A stretch of 64,000 bases of DNA, taken from assembly GCF_000685235.1 (NCBI RefSeq), contig NZ_ARYH01000003.1, forward strand, positions 1-64,000, written 5' to 3'. This stretch comes from Hyphomonas adhaerens MHS-3. GTDB taxonomy: Bacteria > Pseudomonadota > Alphaproteobacteria > Caulobacterales > Hyphomonadaceae. The first letter of the stretch is position 1, and each line of letters begins with the position of its first letter. Made by a program: the position numbers and the translations under genes. The notes under the pieces are model-generated. The model saw only the letters and a list, made by a program, of their open reading frames with translations, had not been told where the DNA came from and searched no databases. This document shows positions 53,970 to 62,888 of this stretch, one piece after another.

Positions 53970-54995
53970 ATGGCTACACTTACATCAACCGAATGGGCCC
54001 TAGCCCAGCGCCCCGTCGGACTGCCGCAGCAGTCAGATTTCGAGAAGAAAACGGTCGAGATCGCCGATCCCGGCCCCGGCGAAATCCAGGTCCAGAACTC
54101 GTGGATGTCGGTCGATCCGTACATGCGCGGACGGATGTACGACCGTGAAAGCTATGTCCCGCCCTTCGGCATCGGCGAAACGATGACCGGCGGCGCCGTC
54201 GGCCGTGTCACCGCATCGAACAATCCTGACTTTCAGGTCGGCGATCTCGTCCAGTCGATGAATGGCTGGCGCACAGCCTGGGTCGGCGATCCGGCCACAG
54301 CCATGGCGGTAAAGCTGCCGGGCGACACCGGCCTGCCGGACAGCGCCTTTCTCGGCGTCGCGGGCATGCCGGGCCTGACGGCCTATGCAGGTATCCTGCG
54401 CGTGGCGGAACTGAAGGAAGGTGACACGGTTTTCGTCTCCGGTGCGGCGGGCGCCGTCGGATCGACTGTGGTCCAGATTGCCAAGATCAAGAACTGCACC
54501 GTGATCGGTTCAGCGGGCGGGCCCGACAAGTGCGCGTTCGTGAAGTCACTCGGCGCCGATCACGTGATCGACTACAAGGAAGCCAAGGGGTTCGACGGCC
54601 TCGTCGCGGCGCTTCGCGAAGCCGCCCCGAAAGGCATCGACGTCTATTTCGACAATGTCGGCGGGGATCACCTGACCGCTGCCATCGAAGTTGCCCGCCC
54701 GATGGCGCGCTTCGCCGAATGCGGGATGATCGCGCAATACAATGAGACCGGCACGCCGGTTGGCCCGCACAACATCATCCAGGTCGTCGGCAAACAGCTG
54801 AAGATTCAGGGGTTCATCGTCTCTACGCATGCCGATATGCAGCCAGCCTTCCTCGCGGATATGGCCAAATGGATTGCGGCAGGGCAAATGAAATTCCAGG
54901 AAACCGTGATGGAGGGAATCGACAAGGCACCAGACGCCTTTATCGGTCTCTTCAGCGGAGCCAATACCGGCAAGATGCTTGTTAAACTGGGATAG
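53970..54995 (+). CDS. NADP-dependent MDR oxidoreductase (second copy)
   Basis: 341 residues, same zinc-free MDR family as 29281-30303: SVDPYMRGRMYDRESY, VSGAAGAVGSTVVQIAKIKN and IDVYFDNVGG. Likely an NADPH-dependent enone reductase. AGGAGG lies about 8 nt before the ATG. The two copies differ clearly and are not a recent duplication. The next gene begins 2 nt after the stop, so it is cotranscribed with an unrecognised protein. Confidence 0.92.
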   Translation: MATLTSTEWALAQRPVGLPQQSDFEKKTVEIADPGPGEIQVQNSWMSVDPYMRGRMYDRESYVPPFGIGETMTGGAVGRVTASNNPDFQVGDLVQSMNGWRTAWVGDPATAMAVKLPGDTGLPDSAFLGVAGMPGLTAYAGILRVAELKEGDTVFVSGAAGAVGSTVVQIAKIKNCTVIGSAGGPDKCAFVKSLGADHVIDYKEAKGFDGLVAALREAAPKGIDVYFDNVGGDHLTAAIEVARPMARFAECGMIAQYNETGTPVGPHNIIQVVGKQLKIQGFIVSTHADMQPAFLADMAKWIAAGQMKFQETVMEGIDKAPDAFIGLFSGANTGKMLVKLG

Positions 54996-54997
54996 TC

Positions 54998-55912
54998 ATG
55001 GCGGCCCTTTTCGACGCGTATATCATGGTGGACTGGAGCGCGGCGTCCAAGCCTGTGACCGGGCCCAATTCGATCTGGATTGGGATCCTGGCCAAGGACG
55101 CACGCCTGAAGCTGCAGTACCGTGCCGTGAATATCGAAACGCGCCTGAAAGCCCGCAGTTTCCTGGAGGACATGGTCGGTAAGCTGACAAAGCGTGGCGA
55201 CCGTGTCCTTCTGGGATTTGACTTCTCGCTCGGCTATCCGGCCGGCACGGCGGAGGCCCTCGGCCTGAAGCTGGACGGCAAGGCACCGTGGCAGGCAATG
55301 CACGAGCATCTCGCCTCGAAGCTGAAGGACAAGCCCGACAATTCCAATGCACGTTACGCCATTGCCGCCGGCATGAACTATGCGATTTCGAAGGGGCCAT
55401 TTCCCTTCTGGGGCGCGCCGGCGCGCGATGTCGTCTCGACGCTGGGCAGCACCAAGCCCGATTTTACCGACGCCGCCCTGCCGGAATACCGCATCGCGGA
55501 AACCTACCTTCGGAACCAGAAACTGGGTCAACCGAAGTCTGTCTGGCAGCTAGCCTATACCGGCAGCGTGGGCAGCCAGTCCCTGACCGGCATTCCGCAT
55601 GTCCACGCCCTTCGTGAGGCATGGCCTGAGGCCCGGATATGGCCGTTTGAATTCGACCCGTCAGAACCACTGACTGAGGAAGCGCTCACTGACATAAAAG
55701 TCGTGATGACCGAGATTTACCCCTCATTGACCAAGGCAACCCCCGAATCCGGCGAAACGGTGGATGCGGCCCAGGTCCGGGGCATCGCCCATGATTTCGC
55801 GGCCCTCGACGGAAAAGGGGCACTTTCAGCTGCTTTTTCCACAGCCAATGGGCTCGATCCGGCCGAAAATACGAAAATTAAGGCCGAAGAGGGCTGGATT
55901 CCGGGCACATAG
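54998..55912 (+). CDS. conserved protein of unknown function with N-terminal DWSA motif
   Basis: 304 residues, no signal peptide or membrane helix. The N-terminal IMVDWSAASKPVTGPNSIWI followed by LLGFDFSLGYPAGTAEAL suggests alternating strands with acidic ends as in RNase H-like folds (DUF429-type); this is only a visual impression. Other recurrent-looking pieces are KGPFPFWGAPARDV, PEYRIAETY and AWPEARIWPFEFD. I do not recognise a function. It begins 2 nt after the MDR reductase gene, so the two products may serve one process. Base composition matches neighbours. Confidence 0.8.
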   Translation: MAALFDAYIMVDWSAASKPVTGPNSIWIGILAKDARLKLQYRAVNIETRLKARSFLEDMVGKLTKRGDRVLLGFDFSLGYPAGTAEALGLKLDGKAPWQAMHEHLASKLKDKPDNSNARYAIAAGMNYAISKGPFPFWGAPARDVVSTLGSTKPDFTDAALPEYRIAETYLRNQKLGQPKSVWQLAYTGSVGSQSLTGIPHVHALREAWPEARIWPFEFDPSEPLTEEALTDIKVVMTEIYPSLTKATPESGETVDAAQVRGIAHDFAALDGKGALSAAFSTANGLDPAENTKIKAEEGWIPGT

Positions 55913-56011
55913 CCCGTGTTTATTGGGAATCCGGCGTGTTCAGGGTTTCCGAATCGTGGACTAGTCGAAACAACGGCGGGGCATCGCCGTTTAACTCAGA
56001 GGAGAACCCGT

Positions 56012-56278
56012 ATGAACAAGGGTGAACTTACGAAGGCAGTGGCCGCTGCTTCCGGTCTGTCGCAAAGCGACGCCGGCAAGGCCGTTGATGCTGTATTCGA
56101 CACGATCGCGGACGCGGTGAAATCGCGTAAGCAGGTCGCCATCGCAGGCTTCGGCACATTCGCGCCGAAAACCCGCAATGCCCGCACCGGCCGCAACCCG
56201 GCAACCGGTGAACCAATCAAGATCCCGGAGAAGACATCGGCTTCCTTCAAGCCAGCCTCCGCAATGAAGGATCTCTAG
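56012..56278 (+). CDS. hup: HU-family DNA-binding protein
   Basis: 88-residue nucleoid protein. MNKGELTKAVAAASGLSQSD starts the dimerisation helices; GFGTFAPKTRNARTGRNPAT is the beta-arm signature that bends DNA, ending SFKPASAMKDL. Start at 56012 with AGAGGAG; the upstream open frame does not fit. Convergent with the MATE gene. Confidence 0.96.
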   Translation: MNKGELTKAVAAASGLSQSDAGKAVDAVFDTIADAVKSRKQVAIAGFGTFAPKTRNARTGRNPATGEPIKIPEKTSASFKPASAMKDL

Positions 56279-56303
56279 GACCGGTCCATCCGTTACCGGA
56301 ATA

Positions 56304-57725
56304 TTAGAGTTTCAAGGCGGCGTGTCCCTTCAAGGGGCGCGCCGCTTTCAGTTCCAGCATCAACGTCTGCAACGTCCCCGCCACGAACACGCCGATCAGG
56401 GCACCTTCCATCATGCCTTTCGCGCCATGCCCCTCCACAATGCCCAGCCAGTAGCAGGCTGGCAGCATCACCAGGAAGAAAGAGCCGATGTGAATCAGGC
56501 TCGGCGACCAGACGATCTCCTGTGCCCGCAGCGCGAAGGACGCTGTGGCCTGCATCCCGTCGAACAGGGTCATCGCCCCGGCAAGGAACATGAGCGAGGC
56601 AATCGCCGGCGCGATCGCCACACCGTCAATCAGGGCCTCCTTGTTGACCAGAAGGTGTGAAAGCGGCTCGCGGAAGACGACCAGAAGGAGTCCCAGCGTG
56701 GTCCCCGTCAGGATGGTTGCCGCAACCCCCAGCCGGCCGGCATTGACGACCTCATCCTTGTTGCCACGGCCGAAGGCCTCGGCCACCCGGACGCTCGTTG
56801 CCGAAGCGATGCCCATGTAGAACATGAAGCAAAAGCCGACGAGCTGGATCGTGTATCCGTACACCGTGTTTGCCGACAAGCTGATCCACGTGGCGATCGT
56901 GAAGGTCAGGTTGAACCCGCCCCACTCGGCCACATTGGAGATGGCCGAACCGATACCGACCTCGAACTGGCGCTTTGCCTCTCCCGGTTCCGCCTTTGGC
57001 GATGCCCGGAAAGCCGGCGTCAGGAAGATGACCGCGACGAACATCGCCACGGCAATCGCATAGCGCGAGCCGGTCGTTGCGATGGCGACGCCTTCCGCCC
57101 CCATCTGCGGCAGGCCCCAGAAGCCGCCGACATAGGCGAGATCCAGAACGATGTTCAGCAAGACGCCGCCATAGCTGATGATGGCAACCAGCGTCGGCCG
57201 GCGCAGCGCCTCCAGGTAGAGGCCGCACACGGTCGAAATGGTGAAGCCCGGCAAGGCAAGCGCGAGGATGTGGGTCACCGACGCCGTCGATGCCGCAACA
57301 TATTCAGGATTGGCCAGGTTCGCCGACTCCGAGCTTGGCGCGATCTCGACGAACAGCCATTGGAACAAAGGCTCGGCAGTCAAAACTACGAGCGCCAGAA
57401 GCGCCACGCCAAGCGCCGTTGCCGCGACCAGCCCCCGCCGGAAGATCCGGCCCGACTGGGCGTGGCGGCCGACACCCAACATTTCCGACGTCAGCACCTG
57501 CACCCCGATCAGGATGCCCATGCTGAACCCCAGCGTCACGCCCATAGGCAGCCAGGAGTTCAGAACGAACGGCAGCTCACCGGGCGCGAATTGCCCCAGT
57601 ACCACCGCATCGGTCATGCTCATCAGCATCATCGCCATCCGCGAGATGGCGATCGGCACCGACAGCCGTAACAAATCGACAATGTCCCCAAGCCGGACCC
57701 AGGCCGGCCAGTTCATGCTCCGCAT
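56304..57725 (-). CDS. MATE-family multidrug/toxin efflux transporter
   Basis: 473 residues, 12 hydrophobic helices in two repeats. VPIAISRMAMMLMSMTDAVV (helix 1) and GMQATASFALR (second half) are MATE-like. Exports cationic compounds against H+ or Na+. AGAGGG lies 8-9 nt before the ATG. Not in an obvious operon; a GC hairpin lies in its leader. Confidence 0.92.
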   Translation of the reverse strand: MRSMNWPAWVRLGDIVDLLRLSVPIAISRMAMMLMSMTDAVVLGQFAPGELPFVLNSWLPMGVTLGFSMGILIGVQVLTSEMLGVGRHAQSGRIFRRGLVAATALGVALLALVVLTAEPLFQWLFVEIAPSSESANLANPEYVAASTASVTHILALALPGFTISTVCGLYLEALRRPTLVAIISYGGVLLNIVLDLAYVGGFWGLPQMGAEGVAIATTGSRYAIAVAMFVAVIFLTPAFRASPKAEPGEAKRQFEVGIGSAISNVAEWGGFNLTFTIATWISLSANTVYGYTIQLVGFCFMFYMGIASATSVRVAEAFGRGNKDEVVNAGRLGVAATILTGTTLGLLLVVFREPLSHLLVNKEALIDGVAIAPAIASLMFLAGAMTLFDGMQATASFALRAQEIVWSPSLIHIGSFFLVMLPACYWLGIVEGHGAKGMMEGALIGVFVAGTLQTLMLELKAARPLKGHAALKL

Positions 57726-57738
57726 TGGAATACCCTCT

Positions 57739-57877
57739 GCCCGGCGTCAGGCGCCGGGCTGTGTGTCATGTTTAATTGTGTTGTGCGAAGCAAGGCCGGA
57801 TTGGCTCCGGCCTTGTGAATTTTCCGTGTCCTTAAGGAGACGGGTCTGGCTGTCGCATCCGGGCCGGTTACGGCCAA
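57739..57877. other. cluster of three hairpins between MATE and aroG
   Basis: Three inverted repeats: GCCCGGCG/CGCCGGGC (57739-57759), AAGGCCGGA/TCCGGCCTT with a five-base loop (57792-57814) and GGCCG/CGGCC (about 57864-57877). The second is the best candidate for stopping aroG transcription on the minus strand, although no T tract follows; the first falls in the MATE leader. Confidence 0.45.
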
Positions 57878-57891
57878 TCAGAAAAAATGCG

Positions 57892-59271
57892 TCAGCCGGC
57901 CTTGCGGGCCGCGTCCTTGCCGTTGCCGAGCGCCTGAAGCTTCTCTGCCACCAGGAAAGCCAGCTCCAGTGCCTGCTCGCCGTTCAGTCGCGGGTCGCAG
58001 TGCGTGTGGTAGCGGCTGGAAAGGTCGTCCTCGGAGATAGCCTGCGCGCCGCCGATACACTCGGTGACGTTCTGGCCGGTCATCTCGAAATGGACCCCGC
58101 CCGGATAGCAGCCTTCGGCATTCATGACGTCGATGAACTGGCTTACCTCGGAGAGGATGCGGTCCACCGGTCGCGTCTTGAAGCCGGAGTCGGTCTTCAG
58201 CGTGTTGCCGTGCATCGGGTCGCAGGACCACACCACAGTCCGGCCGCTTGCCTTCACAGCGCGCGCCAGCGGCGGCAGCCCCTGAGCCACTCCATCGGAG
58301 CCAAAGCGCGAGATCAGCGTGATCCGCCCGGCCTCGTCCGAAGGGTTGATCGTCTCGATCAGGCGAACAAGCTCGTCCGGCTCCATGCCGGGGCCGCACT
58401 TGATGCCGATCGGGTTCTTGATCCCCTTGCAGAAATCGACGTGAGCATGATCCAGCTGACGGGTCCGGTGGCCGATCCACAGCATGTGGGCCGACGTGTC
58501 GTACCAGTCGCCAGACGTAGAATCGACGCGGGTCAGCGCTTCCTCATAGCCGAGCAACAGGGCTTCGTGGCTGGTGTAGAACTCCACCTGCGCCATCTGC
58601 GGCACGGTTTCAGCGTTCAGGCCAACCGCTTCCATGAAGCGCAACGAGGCCGAGATCTGGTCTGCCAGCTTCTCATAGCGTTCGCCCTGAGAGCTGCGAT
58701 CCACAAAGCCGAGCATCCATCGGTGCACATTGGCCAGGCTGGCATAGCCACCCTGGCTGAACGCGCGCAGCAGGTTCAGCGTCGCCGCCGACTGGGAGTA
58801 GGCCTGAATCAGGCGATCCGGGTCGGGCATGCGGGCTTCCGGCGTGAAATCCATGCCGTTGATGTTGTCGCCCCGGTAGGACGGCAGCGTGACGCCATCG
58901 ATCGTCTCGATCGGAGAGGAGCGCGGCTTGCCGAACTGGCCGGCAATACGGCCCACTTTCACCACCGGCTTGGCAGCGGCGAAGGTCAGCACGACAGCCA
59001 TCTGCAGAATCACGCGGAACGTGTCACGGATGTTGTCCGGGTGGAATTCCTTGAAGCTCTCGGCACAGTCACCGCCCTGCAGCAGGAAAGCATTGCCGGC
59101 CGCAACCTCGCCAAGGCGGGTTTTCAGACGGCGGGCTTCTCCGGCAAAAACGAGCGGCGGAAATGAGCGCAGACGGTCCTCTGCTGCAGCAAGTGCTGCA
59201 GTATCCGGGTAATCTTCCGGGATATGCTTCGCCGGCAGTTCGCGCCAGTCGGAAGGGGTCCAGTTGCTCAT
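57892..59271 (-). CDS. aroG: 3-deoxy-7-phosphoheptulonate synthase, class II
   Basis: 459 residues. First enzyme of the shikimate pathway, condensing phosphoenolpyruvate with erythrose 4-phosphate. The plant-type (class II) signatures are [41 protein letters not shown], and [12 protein letters not shown]. Start at 59271 ([12 protein letters not shown]) with GGAG upstream; in-frame ATGs at 59280 and 59295 are less consistent with the family. Divergent from the TIR-ParA gene. No other aro genes are nearby. Confidence 0.96.
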   Translation of the reverse strand: MSNWTPSDWRELPAKHIPEDYPDTAALAAAEDRLRSFPPLVFAGEARRLKTRLGEVAAGNAFLLQGGDCAESFKEFHPDNIRDTFRVILQMAVVLTFAAAKPVVKVGRIAGQFGKPRSSPIETIDGVTLPSYRGDNINGMDFTPEARMPDPDRLIQAYSQSAATLNLLRAFSQGGYASLANVHRWMLGFVDRSSQGERYEKLADQISASLRFMEAVGLNAETVPQMAQVEFYTSHEALLLGYEEALTRVDSTSGDWYDTSAHMLWIGHRTRQLDHAHVDFCKGIKNPIGIKCGPGMEPDELVRLIETINPSDEAGRITLISRFGSDGVAQGLPPLARAVKASGRTVVWSCDPMHGNTLKTDSGFKTRPVDRILSEVSQFIDVMNAEGCYPGGVHFEMTGQNVTECIGGAQAISEDDLSSRYHTHCDPRLNGEQALELAFLVAEKLQALGNGKDAARKAG

Positions 59272-59350
59272 CTTACGCTCCATTGATGGCCGCATTAATC
59301 ACATGGCAGGCGATCGCTCAAGTTTCACCACAATTTCACAGCACAACGCT

Positions 59351-59367
59351 GGCGGAATCACTCCGCC
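59351..59367. promoter_or_regulatory. inverted repeat in the aroG / TIR-ParA divergent promoter
   Basis: GGCGGA-ATCAC-TCCGCC, a perfect 6-bp inverted repeat with a five-base spacer, in the middle of the 149-base divergent intergenic region. Could be an operator for one of the two genes; no regulator is encoded next to it. Confidence 0.35.
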
Positions 59368-59420
59368 TCATCTTAGTTACATAAGACCTGAGGCAAGCCT
59401 GAAGGGACCGCCGGGAGATC

Positions 59421-60728
59421 ATGTCTCACGTCTACATCACCCACTCGACGCTGGACCTCGACGACCTGCTCAAGCTTCACGAAGCGATGCGGGCGGAGTC
59501 GATCCCTGTAAAATTCGCGCCGGACGACGATAACGACCGCGATCGCAACAATCGCGACATCGACGACGCCTTCGCGATGATCGTGCTGGTCTCGGCCACG
59601 TCCGTGCGATCGAAGACGGTGCGCCAGGATATCGAACGCGCCAAGGCCCGCGGCCTGCCGCTGATCCCCTACCAGATCGACAAGGCGCGGATGAACGGCT
59701 TCTTCAAGCAGGAAGTCCAGCCGCACCTGCGCCTATCCAGCACCACGCCGGACGGCCTGAACCAGCTCGTCCAACAGACGCTGGACGCCTACAAGAAGAA
59801 ATGCCCGGTCATCGCCGTGATGAACCTGAAGGGCGGCGTCGGCAAGACAACCGTCTCCGCGCAGGTTTTCGGCGCCTGGCACGCAATGGCCGGCGGCCGC
59901 ATCCTGCTGATCGACCTCGACCCGCAATACAATCTGACCCAGACCTTCTACGAGATGGACGTGGCGGATGAGAGCGCGGCGGCGGACAAGTCGGTCATTT
60001 CGCTGTTCGAACGCTCCCGCCTGCACACCCGCAACGCAGAGAGCCCGGCCGAGCACTGGCTGAACCTGTCGACTGAACCGTTCGCCCCGGTGGCCCGCGA
60101 TTATCTCGTCCACGACATCATGGCCGAGGGCAACAGCCCGCCGGGCCGGTTCGACATCATCTCGGGCCAGTTCGAGATTTCAAAATACGCTTTCGCCACC
60201 GACAATGACGCCCTAGAGCAGATCAAGCGCCACTTCCTGCGGCAGGTGGACTTTTATCGCAGTGAATACGACCTGATCGTGTTCGATACCAATCCGAACG
60301 CGACCTTCCTGACGCGCTGCGCCCTGGAAGCAGCCGACCGCGTGTTGGCACCGATGCACACCGACATCTATTCCCTGCGCGGCGTGAAACTGCTGGACCA
60401 GGTGTTGCGGACACAGATCCCAATCGGCAAACGCCCGGCCCTGTCGGTGCTGTTCAACGCCGTCAGCCGATCAGAGCAGTCAACCTTCGAAGCGGATGCT
60501 CGCAACGGCACATTCGATGATGTTGCCCGCTTCCCGCTGTCTGACGCCCTGCTGAAATCTGCCCTGCCGCGGTCAAAGCATCTGGCCGTGAAGCCGCCGC
60601 AGGAAGGCCAGCCGGCCTGGAAGCAACTGGTCATCCATTCAGGCCGCGGTGGCGGCCTGAAACAGATCCGGGAAAGCCTGAAGACGATTGCGCTGGAACT
60701 GAAAGAACTTTGCGACGAGACGCATTAA
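59421..60728 (+). CDS. TIR-like domain fused to ParA/Soj-type ATPase
   Basis: 435 residues. Residues 1-125 look like a TIR domain: VYITHSTLDLDDLLKLHEAM, then IDDAFAMIVLVSATSVRS, VRQDIERAKARGLPLIP. At the place where NADase-type TIRs carry a catalytic Glu (usually before Ile in EI) there is D70, with E72 two residues on. Residues 130-435 are a ParA ATPase: deviant Walker A LKGGVGKTT (K137, K142), ILLIDLDPQYN (Walker A'), and LIVFDTNPNATFL (Walker B). Deviant Walker ATPases dimerise on ATP and often bind DNA or membranes. No ParB partner is adjacent. It overlaps gor by 4 nt at the stops and is divergent from aroG. GGGAG precedes the ATG. Role unknown. Confidence 0.82.
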   Translation: MSHVYITHSTLDLDDLLKLHEAMRAESIPVKFAPDDDNDRDRNNRDIDDAFAMIVLVSATSVRSKTVRQDIERAKARGLPLIPYQIDKARMNGFFKQEVQPHLRLSSTTPDGLNQLVQQTLDAYKKKCPVIAVMNLKGGVGKTTVSAQVFGAWHAMAGGRILLIDLDPQYNLTQTFYEMDVADESAAADKSVISLFERSRLHTRNAESPAEHWLNLSTEPFAPVARDYLVHDIMAEGNSPPGRFDIISGQFEISKYAFATDNDALEQIKRHFLRQVDFYRSEYDLIVFDTNPNATFLTRCALEAADRVLAPMHTDIYSLRGVKLLDQVLRTQIPIGKRPALSVLFNAVSRSEQSTFEADARNGTFDDVARFPLSDALLKSALPRSKHLAVKPPQEGQPAWKQLVIHSGRGGGLKQIRESLKTIALELKELCDETH

Positions 60729-62131
60729 GCGTTGGTCGCAACCTCCGGCACCCACTTCGTGCGCATGGTCACCAATTCTTCCGCCACAGACGGGTGGACG
60801 GCACAGGTGCGGTCAAAGTCTGGCTTGGTCACGCCCATCTTGATGGCGATGCCGATCGCCTGAATAACCTCGGCGGAATCGTCGCCAACCATGTGGACGC
60901 CGAGCATCTTCTGATCCGACGCCCGCACGACCAGCTTCATCAGCACACGGCTGGTGTCGCCGTTCAGGGCGTTCTTCATCGGTTTGAAATTGGTCTTGTA
61001 GATATCGATGTCGGCGCCATAGGCCTTGCGGGCATCGGCTTCGCTGAGGCCGACCGTGCCGACTTCCGGCTGGGAGAAGACCGCCGTCGCGATATCCGAA
61101 TGGTCGAAATGCCAGGGATTGCCGCCAAACTCGGTATCAGCAAAGGCGTGGCCTTCGCGAATGGCTACCGGCGTCAGCGCAACACGGTCGGTGACGTCGC
61201 CCACGGCCCAGACGCTGTCGACATTGGTTTTCGACCATTCGTCCACTTTGACGGCGCCATTGTCGTCCAGTTCAATCCCGGCGGCTTCGCAGCCAAGCCC
61301 TTCCGTGTTCGGGCGGCGTCCAACCGCCATCAGCGCAACATCGGCGTCGATATGGGCGCCGCTGGACAGGGTGATGTGTAGCGGCAGGTCTGCATCGTCG
61401 CGTTTCTCGATGGCGTCGAAGACAGCGCCGGTGACGACACGCACACCGGCCTCCTTCAGGCCCTCATGCACAGCCGTGCGGACATCGGCATCGAACCCGC
61501 GCAGCACTTCCTCGCCGCGATAGACAAGGCAGGTCGGCACGCCGAGGCCAGCAAAGATGTGCGCGAACTCCACCGCGATATAACCGCCGCCTGCGATGAC
61601 GACATGCTTCGGCAGCTCTTCCAGCTGGAAGACCTCATTGGAGGTGATCGTGTATTCGATACCGGGCAGTTCTTCCGGCGACGGGCGCCACGGCGCACCG
61701 CCCACGGCGATCAGGATCTTTTCCGCGGTGATCGTCTTGCCGCTCTTCTTCAGGCGCACCGTGTGCGCATCGACGAATTCGGCGCGCTCCTCGAAGATGT
61801 CCACGCCGGCATTCTTGAGATTGCGGAAATAGATGCCCGACAGGCGGTCCACCTCGGCATGCATCGCGGAAGCAAATGTTCCGTGATCGTACGAGACATC
61901 GCCTACGCGCCAGCCATAGCCAGCAGACTTCGCAATGTCCTTGCCGTACTGGCTGGCATAGACCATGAACTTCTTGGGCACGCAGCCGCGGATCACGCAG
62001 GTACCGCCCATGCGGTATTCTTCCGCCAGGCCCACACGGGCGCCGGCGATGGCTGCGATGCGCGCCGCGCGCACTCCGCCAGAGCCGCCTCCGATCACGA
62101 ACAGGTCGAAGTCATAAGCGTGCTCAGCCAT
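60725..62131 (-). CDS. gor: glutathione-disulfide reductase
   Basis: 468-residue FAD flavoprotein. FAD fold LFVIGGGSGGVRAARIA, redox disulfide GGTCVIRGCVPKK (C45, C50), NADP fold IAGGGYIAVEFAHIFAG with downstream Arg, VWAVGDVTD, and the C-terminal His region CAVHPSVAEELVTM. Reduces oxidised glutathione with NADPH. Its likely operon is glmU-rpiA-gor on the minus strand, 56 nt after rpiA. Convergent with the TIR-ParA gene, overlapping at the stop codons. Confidence 0.96.
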   Translation of the reverse strand: MAEHAYDFDLFVIGGGSGGVRAARIAAIAGARVGLAEEYRMGGTCVIRGCVPKKFMVYASQYGKDIAKSAGYGWRVGDVSYDHGTFASAMHAEVDRLSGIYFRNLKNAGVDIFEERAEFVDAHTVRLKKSGKTITAEKILIAVGGAPWRPSPEELPGIEYTITSNEVFQLEELPKHVVIAGGGYIAVEFAHIFAGLGVPTCLVYRGEEVLRGFDADVRTAVHEGLKEAGVRVVTGAVFDAIEKRDDADLPLHITLSSGAHIDADVALMAVGRRPNTEGLGCEAAGIELDDNGAVKVDEWSKTNVDSVWAVGDVTDRVALTPVAIREGHAFADTEFGGNPWHFDHSDIATAVFSQPEVGTVGLSEADARKAYGADIDIYKTNFKPMKNALNGDTSRVLMKLVVRASDQKMLGVHMVGDDSAEVIQAIGIAIKMGVTKPDFDRTCAVHPSVAEELVTMRTKWVPEVATNA

Positions 62132-62187
62132 AAGTCATTTCCTTGAAAGTCTTGTGCGTGTCTGCGGGCGCATATGGGCGCGCAGGC

Positions 62188-62886
62188 TCAGAATTCAAAC
62201 ACTGTCGCCCCGGACTCGTTGCCGATAATGACCGTCCGGGCGATGCCGATAAACAATCCGTGTTCGACGACACCCGGCACGCCGGAGAGGCGCGCAGCCA
62301 GGGATTCGGCATCGGGAATTTTCAAGCAATGGCAATCCAGGATGTAGTTTCCGCCATCGGTCACAACCAGCCTGCCGCCCGGCTGGGCCCGCAATTCCAC
62401 GCGCGGGCGGTCGATGCCGCTGGAGCAGAGCGCGTCGTAAACCTTCTTCGCGGTGATGGTGTAGCCGAAGGGCGTCACCTCCACCGGAAGGGGGAACTTG
62501 CCGAGACGGTCGACCTGTTTCGACGGGTCGGCAATCACAACCATGTGATCGGACGCATTGGCGATAATCTTCTCCCGCAACAGGGCGGCGCCACCGCCTT
62601 TGATGAGGAAACCATGCTCGTCCACCTCGTCGGCGCCGTCGACGGTCAGGTGGATCCGTTCGACCTGTTCGGACGGGATCAGGGGGATCCCCAGGCTTTC
62701 AGCTTGCCGCCGGGTCTGCTCGCTCGTCTCGATGCACCGCACGACAAGACCGTCAGCAATCTCTTCCGCCAGCATCTCGACGAAGTATTTCGCGGTTGAG
62801 CCGGTGCCGAGGCCGATGGTCATGCCGTCTTCGACGAATTCCATCGCCGCGGCGGCCGCGTTCTGCTTTTCCAGCTCATTCGCCAT
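62188..62886 (-). CDS. rpiA: ribose-5-phosphate isomerase A
   Basis: 232 residues; interconverts ribose 5-phosphate and ribulose 5-phosphate. MTIGLGTGSTAKYFVE, DGADEVDEHGFLIKGGGAAL and LPVEVTPFG are RpiA signatures. Starts 2 nt after the glmU stop, so cotranscribed; gor follows. Confidence 0.96.
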   Translation of the reverse strand: MANELEKQNAAAAAMEFVEDGMTIGLGTGSTAKYFVEMLAEEIADGLVVRCIETSEQTRRQAESLGIPLIPSEQVERIHLTVDGADEVDEHGFLIKGGGAALLREKIIANASDHMVVIADPSKQVDRLGKFPLPVEVTPFGYTITAKKVYDALCSSGIDRPRVELRAQPGGRLVVTDGGNYILDCHCLKIPDAESLAARLSGVPGVVEHGLFIGIARTVIIGNESGATVFEF

Positions 62887-62888
62887 GA

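Noticed and set aside
59421-60728. Plasmid or chromosome partition locus
   Set aside because: The ParA domain is clear, but no parB-like gene or parS-like repeats occur beside it, so a standard partition locus is not supported.
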